DNA of 64,000 nt from Caldicellulosiruptor hydrothermalis 108 (GTDB lineage: Bacteria; Bacillota; Thermoanaerobacteria; Caldicellulosiruptorales; Caldicellulosiruptoraceae), in assembly GCF_000166355.1 (NCBI RefSeq), contig NC_014652.1, positions 1,552,928 through 1,616,927 on the forward strand. The letters are read 5' to 3'. This document shows, in pieces, positions 43,710-51,809 of the stretch. The notes under the pieces were generated by a model that was not told the DNA's origin, did no database searches, and saw only the letters and a program-made list of their open reading frames with translations. The first letter of the stretch is position 1. Each line of letters opens with the position of its first letter. Made by a program: the position numbers and the translations under genes.

Positions 43710-44363
43710 TTACCTATTTTTTGATAGCCGTCGAACAAAAAAATCTCCTATAAGCTGCGTCAACTGCACCATAGCAATCAAAATTGCTACAGTCCAAAGC
43801 ATTATGTCAATCATAAACCGCTGATACCCATACCTGACAGCCAAATCTCCTAATCCACCTCCACCTATAACACCTGCCATAGCAGAATATCCAACCAGAT
43901 TTATGGCAGTTATGGTGATTCCTGAGACAATTGATGGCAGTGCCTCAGGAATCAGTACTTTAGTTATAATTTGAAAGGGTGAAGCTCCCATAGCCTGAGC
44001 CGCTTCTATAACGCCATGGTCTACCTCTCTCAAAGCTGTTTCTGTAATTCTACCCATAAAAGGAATAGCTGCAATTGACAAAGGCACAATTGCTGCAGTA
44101 GTTCCAATTGATGTTCCAACTATTAGTCGGGTAAAAGGCATAAGTACTATCAAAAGAATCACAAATGGTATTGAACGAAAGATATTGACAATGGTACTCA
44201 ATATCTTATTTAAAATATCATTTTGAAGTATTTGCCCCTTGTCAGTCACCATAAGGAACACACCAAGTGGTATTCCCAGCACTGTTGCTATAAGTGTTGA
44301 AATAACCACCATGTATATAGTTTGCCATGTAGAAACTAATAACAGCTGCAAAGTTTCAGACAT
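43710..44363 (-). CDS. metI: Methionine ABC transporter permease MetI
   Basis: 217 aa, five predicted membrane segments; the ATPase-contact loop reads AAQAMGASPFQIITKVLIPEALP. MetI is the transmembrane unit of the D/L-methionine importer. It overlaps metN by 8 bases. Its stop is directly followed by the IS target site; the next gene metQ is now 1.9 kb away. Confidence 0.95.
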   Translation of the reverse strand: MSETLQLLLVSTWQTIYMVVISTLIATVLGIPLGVFLMVTDKGQILQNDILNKILSTIVNIFRSIPFVILLIVLMPFTRLIVGTSIGTTAAIVPLSIAAIPFMGRITETALREVDHGVIEAAQAMGASPFQIITKVLIPEALPSIVSGITITAINLVGYSAMAGVIGGGGLGDLAVRYGYQRFMIDIMLWTVAILIAMVQLTQLIGDFFVRRLSKNR

Positions 44364-45387
44364 TATCTATCACCTCCACCTCAAGCCCCAACTCTTGCAG
44401 ATATCTTAACACTCCTTCTATTTTATTGTTACCTCTCAATTCAACTATAAGAGTACCATAAGGTATGCCCTGGATATGATCAATATTTCCATAGAGTACA
44501 TTAATATCCACGTCAAATTTTTTTATAACACTTGTCAAAATTGGCTCAGCTGTAACTTCGCCGAAAAAGTTAATCTTGACAATTTTCCATTCTAAATGAC
44601 CACGGTGGAGGTTTCTTATCTTATCCTTTAACTCCTCTGGAAGTTCAGAAAAAGTCAGAGACCTCAAGAAATTTTGAGCAATTTTTGTCTTTGGATTTGC
44701 AAATATTTCTGTAAGCAATCCTTGTTCAACAATTTGACCCTTTTCCATCACTGCCACTTTGTTGCAAATTTGTTTGACAACATTCATCTCGTGCGTTACT
44801 ACTACAATGGTAATTCCAAACTCTCTGTTAATTTCTTTAAGAAGATTCAAAATAGACAAAGTGGTCTCTGGATCTAACGCTGAGGTTGCCTCATCACACA
44901 AGAGTACTTTAGGATTATTAGCCAGTGCCCTGGCTATGCCTACCCGCTGTTTTTGTCCACCGGATAGCTGCGAAGGATAGCTATCTGTTTTATTAGTAAG
45001 CCCAACCAGTTCTAAGAGTTCTTTCACTCTATTGTCTATTGTCTTTTTATCCAAACCAGCAATTTCCAAGGGAAATGCTACATTTCCCTTAACGGTCCGG
45101 GATGACAGAAGGTTAAAATGCTGAAATATTATACCCACCTTTTTTCGCATTTCTTTCAACTCGGTAGGAGAAAGCTTTGTCATTTCAACCCCATCTATTT
45201 CTATTGATCCATGGGTAGGTTTTTCTAACATATTTATACATCGTATAAGTGTACTTTTACCGGCACCACTGGGACCTATAATCCCAAAAATATCTCCTTT
45301 TTCTATGTTTAAATTAACATTATCTAATGCCTTGATGTCTATCCCATTTGAATGGTAAATTTTTGTAAGATTTTTGATTCGGATCAA
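44356..45387 (-). CDS. metN: Methionine ABC transporter ATP-binding protein MetN
   Basis: 343 aa, the usual length of MetN. Walker A GPSGAGKST, Q-loop IIFQHFNLLSSRTVKGN, signature LSGGQKQRVGIARAL, Walker B VLLCDEATSALD, switch His VVVTHEM, and a C-terminal NIL domain (about residues 260-343) that binds methionine and inhibits transport. I chose the TTG at 45387, 7 bases after AGGAGG; the longer reading to 45417 has no site. Confidence 0.95.
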   Translation of the reverse strand: MIRIKNLTKIYHSNGIDIKALDNVNLNIEKGDIFGIIGPSGAGKSTLIRCINMLEKPTHGSIEIDGVEMTKLSPTELKEMRKKVGIIFQHFNLLSSRTVKGNVAFPLEIAGLDKKTIDNRVKELLELVGLTNKTDSYPSQLSGGQKQRVGIARALANNPKVLLCDEATSALDPETTLSILNLLKEINREFGITIVVVTHEMNVVKQICNKVAVMEKGQIVEQGLLTEIFANPKTKIAQNFLRSLTFSELPEELKDKIRNLHRGHLEWKIVKINFFGEVTAEPILTSVIKKFDVDINVLYGNIDHIQGIPYGTLIVELRGNNKIEGVLRYLQELGLEVEVIDNV

Positions 45388-45453
45388 CAAAACTCCTCCT
45401 CTGAAAACATTTGTCACAGTTTTACTTTAATTTTACAAAACATCTTGCTCTCC

Positions 45454-45585
45454 CTACAAGTTTCCCTTAAGATCTATTTCTTCAGCAACGCTTTGCATCT
45501 CTACAATGGTTTGTTCAATCTCACTTTTTGTGTATCTTTTTAAAAGCTCAAATGCTGACTCTCTGGTTCTTTGAGTTTCACTCAT
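45454..45585 (-). CDS. Small ORF, 43 aa, unknown
   Basis: Short reading frame starting MSETQRTRESAFELLKRYTK and ending DLKGNL, with AAAGAGGTG placed 6 bases before the ATG. It looks like one or two amphipathic helices, acidic and basic residues alternating. I do not recognise it. It begins inside the end of a decayed PLP-enzyme gene and ends 66 bases before metN, so it could be a real small gene of the met operon or a leftover of a former gene. Confidence 0.45.
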   Translation of the reverse strand: MSETQRTRESAFELLKRYTKSEIEQTIVEMQSVAEEIDLKGNL

Positions 45586-45779
45586 TCTGTTGCACCTCTT
45601 TCATTACTAATCCTGCAATTACATCGCTATGCGCCAATAAATTTCGAAGCGCTGTGAATTACTTTATCGATTCCAAGGTTATTAGACTTTTGAAGATTTT
45701 GTATTAATATCGACAAATTTGATACATCACTACAACAGTTTGCCACATTCCTATCTATATCTTTTATAAATAGTTTAAC
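45578..45779 (-). pseudogene. Remnant of a Cys/Met-metabolism PLP enzyme
   Basis: One minus-strand frame reads NNLGIDKVIHSASKFIGA and stops at TAG (45627-45629). Shifting by one base at 45632, it continues HSDVIAGLVMKEVQQNE. Joined, this is the PLP-lysine region of cystathionine lyases and O-acetylhomoserine sulfhydrylases (family pattern HSxTKFIGGHSDVxGG). Both flanks of the enzyme are missing, so this is a frameshifted fragment. It lies between cysK and metN. An intact relative, metY, is at 19561-20790. Confidence 0.75.
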
Positions 45780-45784
45780 TAATA

Positions 45785-46720
45785 TCAAGCATCCTCAAAA
45801 AGAGGGGTTGACAGATATCTTTCGCCTGTATCCGGGAGAATAACAACAATATTTTTTCCTTTGTTTTCTGGCCTTTTTGCAATTTGTGTTGCTGCATAAA
45901 CAGCAGCACCAGATGATATTCCAACAACTAACCCTTCTGTCCTTGCAAGTTTCCTTACTGTCTCAAATGCTTCCTCATTCTTTACCTTATATATCTCATC
46001 TATAATAGACATATTTAATACATCAGGTATAAACCCTGCTCCAATACCTTGAATCTTATGCGGACCAGGATTGCCTCCGGATAACACCGGTGAATCATAT
46101 GGCTCAACTGCAACAACCTTAACATCCGGTTTCCTTGACTTTAAAACTTCTCCTACACCCGTTATTGTTCCACCAGTTCCAACACCTGCAACAAATATAT
46201 CTACCTGCCCATCCGTGTCTCTCCATATCTCCTCTGCTGTTGTCCTTCTATGAATTTCAGGATTGGCTGGATTTTTGAATTGTTGTGGTATAAATGAATT
46301 TGGTATCTGTGCTGCTAATTCCTCTGCTTTTTTTACAGCTCCCTTCATTCCTTCAGCACCCGGAGTTAATACAAGCTCGGCTCCCAAAGCCTTTAAAAGT
46401 TTCCTTCTTTCAATACTCATTGTATCTGGCATTGTGAGTATTAACCTGTACCCTTTTGCAGCTGCCACAAAAGCTAATGCAATCCCAGTATTCCCACTCG
46501 TTGGTTCAATAATAACAGTGTCTTTATTTATCAACCCCTTTTCCTCAGCATCCTTGATCATTGCGTATCCAATTCTATCCTTTACACTTGATGCTGGATT
46601 AAAATATTCTAATTTTGCTATAATTCTTGCTTCTAAATTATTTAACCTGTTATAGTTTGATAGCTCTAATAAAGGTGTATTACCAATGAGATCAGTAAGA
46701 TTTTTTGCAATCCTTGACAT
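45785..46720 (-). CDS. cysK: Cysteine synthase (O-acetylserine sulfhydrylase)
   Basis: 311 aa PLP enzyme making cysteine from O-acetylserine and sulfide. [15 protein letters not shown] holds the PLP Lys (about residue 46), [16 protein letters not shown] the substrate loop, and [15 protein letters not shown] the phosphate-binding glycines. The C terminus ends [13 protein letters not shown]. It has its own promoter with the motif shared by the sulfate operon. Site AGGAGGTAATACT before ATG. Confidence 0.96.
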   Translation of the reverse strand: MSRIAKNLTDLIGNTPLLELSNYNRLNNLEARIIAKLEYFNPASSVKDRIGYAMIKDAEEKGLINKDTVIIEPTSGNTGIALAFVAAAKGYRLILTMPDTMSIERRKLLKALGAELVLTPGAEGMKGAVKKAEELAAQIPNSFIPQQFKNPANPEIHRRTTAEEIWRDTDGQVDIFVAGVGTGGTITGVGEVLKSRKPDVKVVAVEPYDSPVLSGGNPGPHKIQGIGAGFIPDVLNMSIIDEIYKVKNEEAFETVRKLARTEGLVVGISSGAAVYAATQIAKRPENKGKNIVVILPDTGERYLSTPLFEDA

Positions 46721-46762
46721 AGTATTACCTCCTATTTTTTACTCCGAGTATTTTTATATAAT

Positions 46763-46806
46763 TACTTGGTTATCTTTATTTTAATACCTTTAAAAATGTT
46801 TGTCAA
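46763..46806 (-). promoter_or_regulatory. cysK promoter with shared operator motif
   Basis: On the minus strand TTGACA (46801-46806), 17 bases, TAAAAT (46778-46783), then 4 bases and ATAACCAAGTA (46763-46773). The layout is the same as at the sulfate operon promoter (26150-26193). Confidence 0.75.
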
Positions 46807-46943
46807 TAGATTTTAGAATAAAAATTTCAGTAGTTTATATCTAAATAATCCGAATTCATTTTGAAATATCTTTCTTCAACATAAGAATAGCTCAATAATA
46901 ATGAAATGTTACTTTTTCAAAAGAGTATAAAACAAATAAAAAA

Positions 46944-46965
46944 GCAGGTAGTTTTTTCTACCTGC
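46944..46965 (-). terminator. Terminator after spoVS
   Basis: GCAGGTAG and CTACCTGC form an 8-base stem with a 6-base loop; on the minus strand it is followed by TTTTTTATTTG. Confidence 0.85.
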
Positions 46966-46991
46966 CCTAACTTGTAAAACATTGATTTTCC

Positions 46992-47252
46992 TTACCTTGC
47001 CTGAACAATAAACTTTATTGCAGTTCTTTCTTCACCGTCAATATCGATTTCGGAAAATGCTGGAATTACAATTAAATCAATACCATTTGGCGCTACTTTC
47101 CCTCTTGCAATTGCAATAGCCTTGACAGCTTGGTTTACAGCACCTGCTCCAACTGCTTGAAGCTCAGCAACTCTTTTTTCCTTTATAACTGCAGTCAGAG
47201 CTCCTGCCACTTTTTGTGGTTTTGATGTTGCAGCAACTTTTAGAACTTCCAT
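46992..47252 (-). CDS. spoVS: Stage V sporulation protein S
   Basis: 86 aa, the full length of SpoVS, an Alba-like nucleic-acid-binding protein. Typical sequence VAATSKPQKVAGALTAVIKE and AVGAGAVNQAVKAIAIARG. In Bacillus it is needed for spore coat assembly; relatives occur in many non-spore-formers. It stands alone between pstA and cysK with its own terminator. Site AGGAGGTATAAAAAGGG before ATG. Confidence 0.94.
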   Translation of the reverse strand: MEVLKVAATSKPQKVAGALTAVIKEKRVAELQAVGAGAVNQAVKAIAIARGKVAPNGIDLIVIPAFSEIDIDGEERTAIKFIVQAR

Positions 47253-47356
47253 CCCTTTTTATACCTCCTGAATATGATGTCGTGACTTTATTTAAACATA
47301 AAACCAGTTTTCTACTATATATAATTCTACACCATTTTAAAAATTCCTTCTTTAAT

Positions 47357-48199
47357 TTATCCTCTTCCCAAAATCCTGTTATACCTTCGAATTATCATGT
47401 TTGCAAATGTATTTATTACAAACACAATTACAATAAGCAATGTCGCAGTAGCATATGAATTTAATTTTGAAAGCCCTTCTGAAGAAAGAATGTAAAGGTG
47501 CACAGACATAGTTCGCGTTGGACTGAATATGCTTGTGGGGAAATTTAGCGAACTTCCAGCTGTTAAAAGCACTGCAGCAGTCTCACCTATTGCCCTTCCA
47601 ACTCCCAAGATAACTCCTGTCAATATCCCGGGCATTGCAGGTGGGATCACAACCTTAGCTATTGTCTGCCACTTTGTTGCACCAAGTGCAAGGCTCCCTT
47701 CCCTAAAAGACATCGGAACAGTTTTTATAGCCTCTTCTGAAGTTCGTATAATGGTAGGCAGAATCATTATCGAAAGCGTAAGTGCACCTGATAAAATGGA
47801 CCATCTAAATCCAAGTGCAATTACAAAAAATGCAAATCCGAAAAGCCCATAAATTATAGAAGGTATTCCTGCCAATGTTTCTGTGCCAAATCTTATAAGC
47901 TCAACAACTTTTCCTTTCTTCGCATATTCAGTCAAATAGATTGCCGCTAATACCCCTACTGGTGCCGCAATTATGACTGCAAGCAAGGTTACATACAAAG
48001 TTCCTACAATAACAGGAAATATTCCTCCGCTTTTGCCCATCTCCTCAGGATACTGAAGAATAAAGCTTAAACTTATACCTTTTAGTCCATTAGAAATAAT
48101 GTGAAATACTATAACAATTAATATTATCATAGTGATTAACGTAAAAAGTCCAATTATAGAAAATACAATACCCTGTACAACTTTATTCTTTCTTATCAT
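47357..48199 (-). CDS. pstA: Phosphate ABC transporter permease PstA
   Basis: 280 aa, six membrane segments. The permease loop is EGSLALGATKWQTIAKVVIPPAMPGI, and GVGRAIGETAAVLL is the typical PstA/PstC motif. It pairs with PstC to move phosphate inward. Its start overlaps pstC by 4 bases. The next gene should be pstB, but spoVS follows instead. Confidence 0.95.
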   Translation of the reverse strand: MIRKNKVVQGIVFSIIGLFTLITMIILIVIVFHIISNGLKGISLSFILQYPEEMGKSGGIFPVIVGTLYVTLLAVIIAAPVGVLAAIYLTEYAKKGKVVELIRFGTETLAGIPSIIYGLFGFAFFVIALGFRWSILSGALTLSIMILPTIIRTSEEAIKTVPMSFREGSLALGATKWQTIAKVVIPPAMPGILTGVILGVGRAIGETAAVLLTAGSSLNFPTSIFSPTRTMSVHLYILSSEGLSKLNSYATATLLIVIVFVINTFANMIIRRYNRILGRG

Positions 48200-49050
48200 T
48201 TCTCTTCACCAACTTTTCTTGCAATTACATTTGCAATGGTGTTTAAAATCATAATAATTACAAAAAGAACAATTCCGGTTGCAAAAAGCGCCTGAGCATG
48301 TTTACCAGATGCATACCCCATCTCAATTGCTATATTCCCTGTCAAGGTTCTCACCTGATCCAAAATGCTATTTGGTATTTTTGGACTGTTGCCTGCTACC
48401 ATAATAACAGCCATGGTCTCGCCAATTGCCCTTCCCATGCCAAGAATTATCGAAGCAATGATTCCAGACTTTGCAGCCGGCAAAATAACCCCCTTAATTG
48501 TTTGCCAGTGAGTTGCACCAAGGGCCAAAGACCCTTCTTTATATTCTCTTGGTACAGACCTTATTGAAACTTCTGAGATATTTATAATTGTTGGCAAAAT
48601 CATAATTCCTAAAATTATAGAAGATGCCAAAATAGAAAAGCCAGAGCCTCCTAAATATTTCCTTATTAGAGGAACCACAACAACAAGACCATAAAAACCG
48701 TATATCACAGATGGAATTCCTGCCAACAGCTCAACAAAAGGCCTTATAAGCCTTGATATTTTTTCATTTACAAGTTCACCCAAAAATATTGCTGTTGCAA
48801 TTCCAATTGGTACACCTATAATAATTGCTCCCAAAGTAACATAAATCGAACCCAAAATCATTGGAAAAATCCCAAATTTGCCACTCAAAGGTGCCCACTT
48901 TTTACCTAAGATAAAGTTCCAAAGTCCATATTCTTTTATGATTGCAAAACCTTCTTTGAAGATGAAAACTGTTATTAGCAAAACAGATACTACTGAGAGT
49001 GCTGCTGCTACAAACAAAATAATTTCTATAGCACTTTTCTTCTTAGGCAT
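48196..49050 (-). CDS. pstC: Phosphate ABC transporter permease PstC
   Basis: 284 aa, six membrane segments. Motifs EGSLALGATHWQTIKGVILPAAKSGI and GMGRAIGETMAVIMVAGNSP are diagnostic. A long periplasmic loop with ALSG-like WAPLSGKFGIFPMILGS follows the first segment. Second gene of pstSCA. Confidence 0.95.
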   Translation of the reverse strand: MPKKKSAIEIILFVAAALSVVSVLLITVFIFKEGFAIIKEYGLWNFILGKKWAPLSGKFGIFPMILGSIYVTLGAIIIGVPIGIATAIFLGELVNEKISRLIRPFVELLAGIPSVIYGFYGLVVVVPLIRKYLGGSGFSILASSIILGIMILPTIINISEVSIRSVPREYKEGSLALGATHWQTIKGVILPAAKSGIIASIILGMGRAIGETMAVIMVAGNSPKIPNSILDQVRTLTGNIAIEMGYASGKHAQALFATGIVLFVIIMILNTIANVIARKVGEEK

Positions 49051-49081
49051 AATAAATCTTACACCCCATTACAATAAAATA

Positions 49082-49900
49082 CTATTTTACTTTGATATAA
49101 TGATACTTTTCTACAATGGTCTGTCCTTCATTGCTCAATGCAAAATCAATAAACTCTTTCACAAGTCCTTGGGGCTCATCCTTTGTCAAAAATAAAAATG
49201 GTCTTTGAAGTTTATACTTGCCGTTTTTTACATTGTCCTCTGTAGCTTCCACTCCTTCTATTTTTACAGCTTTTACACTTGAATCCAACACACCCATTGA
49301 GATATATCCTATTGCATTAGGGTCTTGCGAAACAGATTGCTTTACTGCACCTGTCGATGGCTGAACAACTGCAGAATCAGAAATTGAACTACCACCCATC
49401 ACAAGTTCTTCAAATGCACCACGTGTTCCAGACCCCTCTTCTCGTGTTACAACAACAATCTGCGCATCTTTGCCACCAACATCTTTCCAATTCTTTATCT
49501 TGCCTGTATATATATCCTTTATTTGATCTGCTGAAAGGTTATCAATAGGATTTGAAGGATGCACAACAATTGCAATTCCATCAATTGCTATCTTGTATTC
49601 ATGAAGACCTTTTTCTTCTGGCTTTAGTTCTCTCGAAGATGTGCCAATATCAGCAACACCGTCTTTGGCCGATTTTATCCCAACACCAGAACCTCCGCCT
49701 TGGACCTCAATTTTGGTGTCTGGGTGTTTTTCCATAAACGCCTTTGCCAAATCGTCTGCCAATGGCTGAACAGAGGTTGAACCCGCAACTGTAATCGAAT
49801 TTTTAGATTTCTGAGCTTCATTTCCCACATTTTTGCATCCAAAAAGAAGTAAACTCAAAAGAGATAATACAACTACAAGAGCAAAAGATTTTTTGAACAT
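49082..49900 (-). CDS. pstS: Phosphate-binding lipoprotein PstS
   Basis: 272 aa. The signal peptide SFALVVVLSLLSLLLFGC carries a lipobox Cys. Phosphate-contact regions are AGSTSVQPLADDLA, GGSGVGIKSAKDGVADIGTSSR and TREEGSGTRGAFEEL. It delivers phosphate to PstCA. ATG at 49900 follows GGGGAGTGGAAGA. First gene of the operon, behind a four-repeat Pho box. Confidence 0.95.
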   Translation of the reverse strand: MFKKSFALVVVLSLLSLLLFGCKNVGNEAQKSKNSITVAGSTSVQPLADDLAKAFMEKHPDTKIEVQGGGSGVGIKSAKDGVADIGTSSRELKPEEKGLHEYKIAIDGIAIVVHPSNPIDNLSADQIKDIYTGKIKNWKDVGGKDAQIVVVTREEGSGTRGAFEELVMGGSSISDSAVVQPSTGAVKQSVSQDPNAIGYISMGVLDSSVKAVKIEGVEATEDNVKNGKYKLQRPFLFLTKDEPQGLVKEFIDFALSNEGQTIVEKYHYIKVK

Positions 49901-49975
49901 TCTTCCACTCCCCACTATAATTTTTTACATATTATTTTTACCCTTATTCTTTCTTCATATTATGATTTTACACAA

Positions 49976-50019
49976 CTAATGTTAAATCAAATTAAAATGA
50001 ATGTTAAATCTATGTTAAA
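49976..50019 (-). promoter_or_regulatory. Pho box: four 11-base repeats before pstS
   Basis: On the minus strand the 44 bases read TTTAACATAGA, TTTAACATTCA, TTTTAATTTGA, TTTAACATTAG: three exact TTTAACAT units and one degenerate, at 11-base steps. Bacillus PhoP binds TTAACA-type direct repeats with this period. A -10-like CATAAT lies 16 bases further on. The box directly abuts the stop of the radical SAM gene at 50025. Confidence 0.85.
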
Positions 50020-50024
50020 TACCC

Positions 50025-51050
50025 TCAAAGTCGGCTAATATCAACTACTGTCTCATTAGATTCTGTAATTATCTTTATCCTGTCAACCTGCTCACTGCTA
50101 CATAACACTTCAATTTCAGCATGGGAAAAAAGTTGTTTAAACCTTTTGATATTACTTTTTTTCTGTCCTACAAATTTCGAGTAGTTCTTAGGATGTATCA
50201 TAAACAAAATTTTAGAAAACTTTTGGTTTTGTAATCTTTCTACAACCCTTCTGAATATTATCTCTGAGTCTACAAGTTCGCCAAATGAAGGATGAAAAGG
50301 TCCTGCTAAAACTTTTGCATCGTAATTTATCTCTTCTGTTGGCTGAAGTCCAACTCTAATAACATTAATGCCCTTTTCTATAAATATGGATTTTATCTGG
50401 CTACATCTTTCTACTGCCTCATTTAAAGAAAGAGGCTCATATTCTCCTCTTCGGTACATCTTTGCAAGATAAGTACCCTCTATGACAAGAGTTGGATAAA
50501 TCCTTGCAATGTCTGGCGAAAAACTGGTCAATATCTTTGCCGTTTCAATATCTTTTTCAGGTGTTGATTTTGGAAGCCCTACCATAACCTGAACCCCAAG
50601 TAAAAACCCAAACTTTTTTATCATTTCCATTGCATTTTTGCTATGCTGGGCGGTGTGTCCTCTTGCGCACGCATTTAAAACATCGTCAAACATGCTTTGT
50701 ATTCCAAGTTCTATTGTTCTCACATTGTAAAGTTTTAATAATCTTAATCTCTCCTCATCAATACAGTCCGGCCTTGTGGAAATCCGAATACTTTTTATTC
50801 TCTCGAAACTATTGGCAAGTTCAAGCAATTTTTTTTGAAAATCTATATCGATAGCAGTAAAATTTCCACCGTAATATGCAAGCTCAACATCCTCATTTGG
50901 GTTAATCTTAAGTCCCTGTTCTATCTGCCTTTTTATCCTGTCCAAACTAACCTCTTCTTTTTCTCCAGATATTGTCTTTTGATTGCAAAATATACAGTTA
51001 AAAGGACAGGCATACTGGGGAATAAATATGGGTAAAATATTATGTTTCAC
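50025..51050 (-). CDS. Elp3-like radical SAM protein
   Basis: 341 aa. Cluster motif CPFNCIFC (C-x3-C-x2-C at residues 15-22) and the Elp3/coproporphyrinogen-oxidase style core: AYYGGNFTAID, RISTRPDCIDEERL, TIELGIQSMFDDVL and VQVMVGLPKST. There is no acetyltransferase domain, so it is the short group often found between rnc and smc in clostridia. Reaction unknown; RNA or cofactor modification is possible. It overlaps the rnc stop by 4 bases. Confidence 0.88.
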   Translation of the reverse strand: MKHNILPIFIPQYACPFNCIFCNQKTISGEKEEVSLDRIKRQIEQGLKINPNEDVELAYYGGNFTAIDIDFQKKLLELANSFERIKSIRISTRPDCIDEERLRLLKLYNVRTIELGIQSMFDDVLNACARGHTAQHSKNAMEMIKKFGFLLGVQVMVGLPKSTPEKDIETAKILTSFSPDIARIYPTLVIEGTYLAKMYRRGEYEPLSLNEAVERCSQIKSIFIEKGINVIRVGLQPTEEINYDAKVLAGPFHPSFGELVDSEIIFRRVVERLQNQKFSKILFMIHPKNYSKFVGQKKSNIKRFKQLFSHAEIEVLCSSEQVDRIKIITESNETVVDISRL

Positions 51051-51715
51051 TCCTCTTGTTCCCCCATTTCAAGCAAGAATTTATACGCTGCATCCTGCTG
51101 AGCTTCTTTTTTTGAGGTTCCGTATCCTTCAGAGACCTTTTTTCCTTCAACGAAAAGCTCTGACTTGAAATATTTCTTTTCAATTATTTCACAATCTTTG
51201 TACACAATCTTTTTTTTCCCTTCTCTTTGCACAATCTCTTGAAGCTTTGTCTTGTAATCGTAAAAAAGCTTGCCTGCTACAGCTTTTTGAATGTAAGGTT
51301 TAAGCAGATTAACAATAATCTTCTCAAGCTTATCGAAGCCAGATTCAATAAAAATTGCTCCAAAAATAGCTTCAAGTACATCTGCTAAAATTGATTTATT
51401 CTCATGAAATTTTTCCATTTTTTCTCGTTTCCCAAAGATTATATGATTTTTAAGATTCAGCTTTTCTGCAACCTCAGATAACGTCTGACTACACACAACT
51501 GCAGCTCTTATATTTGTAAGTTCACCTTCAGAAAGGTCAGGAAAATTGACAAACAAATATTTGCTCACAACAAGTTCCAAAGCTGCATCACCAAGAAATT
51601 CAAGCCTTTCATAGCAGTTTTTGTTGCTGTGTGTTGCCGACTTGTGAGTAAGCGCAAGTCTCAACAGATTTTTATCCTTGAATTTGTATCCTAAAGCTTT
51701 CTCTATTTCTTCCAT
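51047..51715 (-). CDS. rnc: Ribonuclease III
   Basis: 222 aa double-strand RNA endonuclease. Signature NCYERLEFLGDAALELVVS (catalytic Glu and Asp around residues 39-47), second acidic site in ADVLEAIFGAIFIESG, and a dsRNA-binding domain from about residue 155 (DYKTKLQEIVQREGKK to SKKEAQQDAAYKFL). It matures rRNA and removes structured messages. Confidence 0.96.
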   Translation of the reverse strand: MEEIEKALGYKFKDKNLLRLALTHKSATHSNKNCYERLEFLGDAALELVVSKYLFVNFPDLSEGELTNIRAAVVCSQTLSEVAEKLNLKNHIIFGKREKMEKFHENKSILADVLEAIFGAIFIESGFDKLEKIIVNLLKPYIQKAVAGKLFYDYKTKLQEIVQREGKKKIVYKDCEIIEKKYFKSELFVEGKKVSEGYGTSKKEAQQDAAYKFLLEMGEQEE

Positions 51716-51768
51716 CTTAATATCTGTTTTCTCCTTTCTCCAAAAATCTTTATGTTAACAAATACAAA

Positions 51769-51800
51769 ATGCCCCAATTTCTTTCCTAAAATTGGGGCAT
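51769..51800 (-). terminator. Hairpin between fabF and rnc
   Basis: ATGCCCCAATTT (51769-51780) and AAATTGGGGCAT (51789-51800) are perfect 12-base complements with an 8-base loop. The minus-strand T-run after it is short (TTTTG), so some read-through into rnc is likely. Confidence 0.7.
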
Positions 51801-51809
51801 ATTACTTTT

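Noticed and set aside
45390..45800. S-box riboswitch before metN
   Set aside because: The stretch holds gene remnants and a small frame, not the S-box core.
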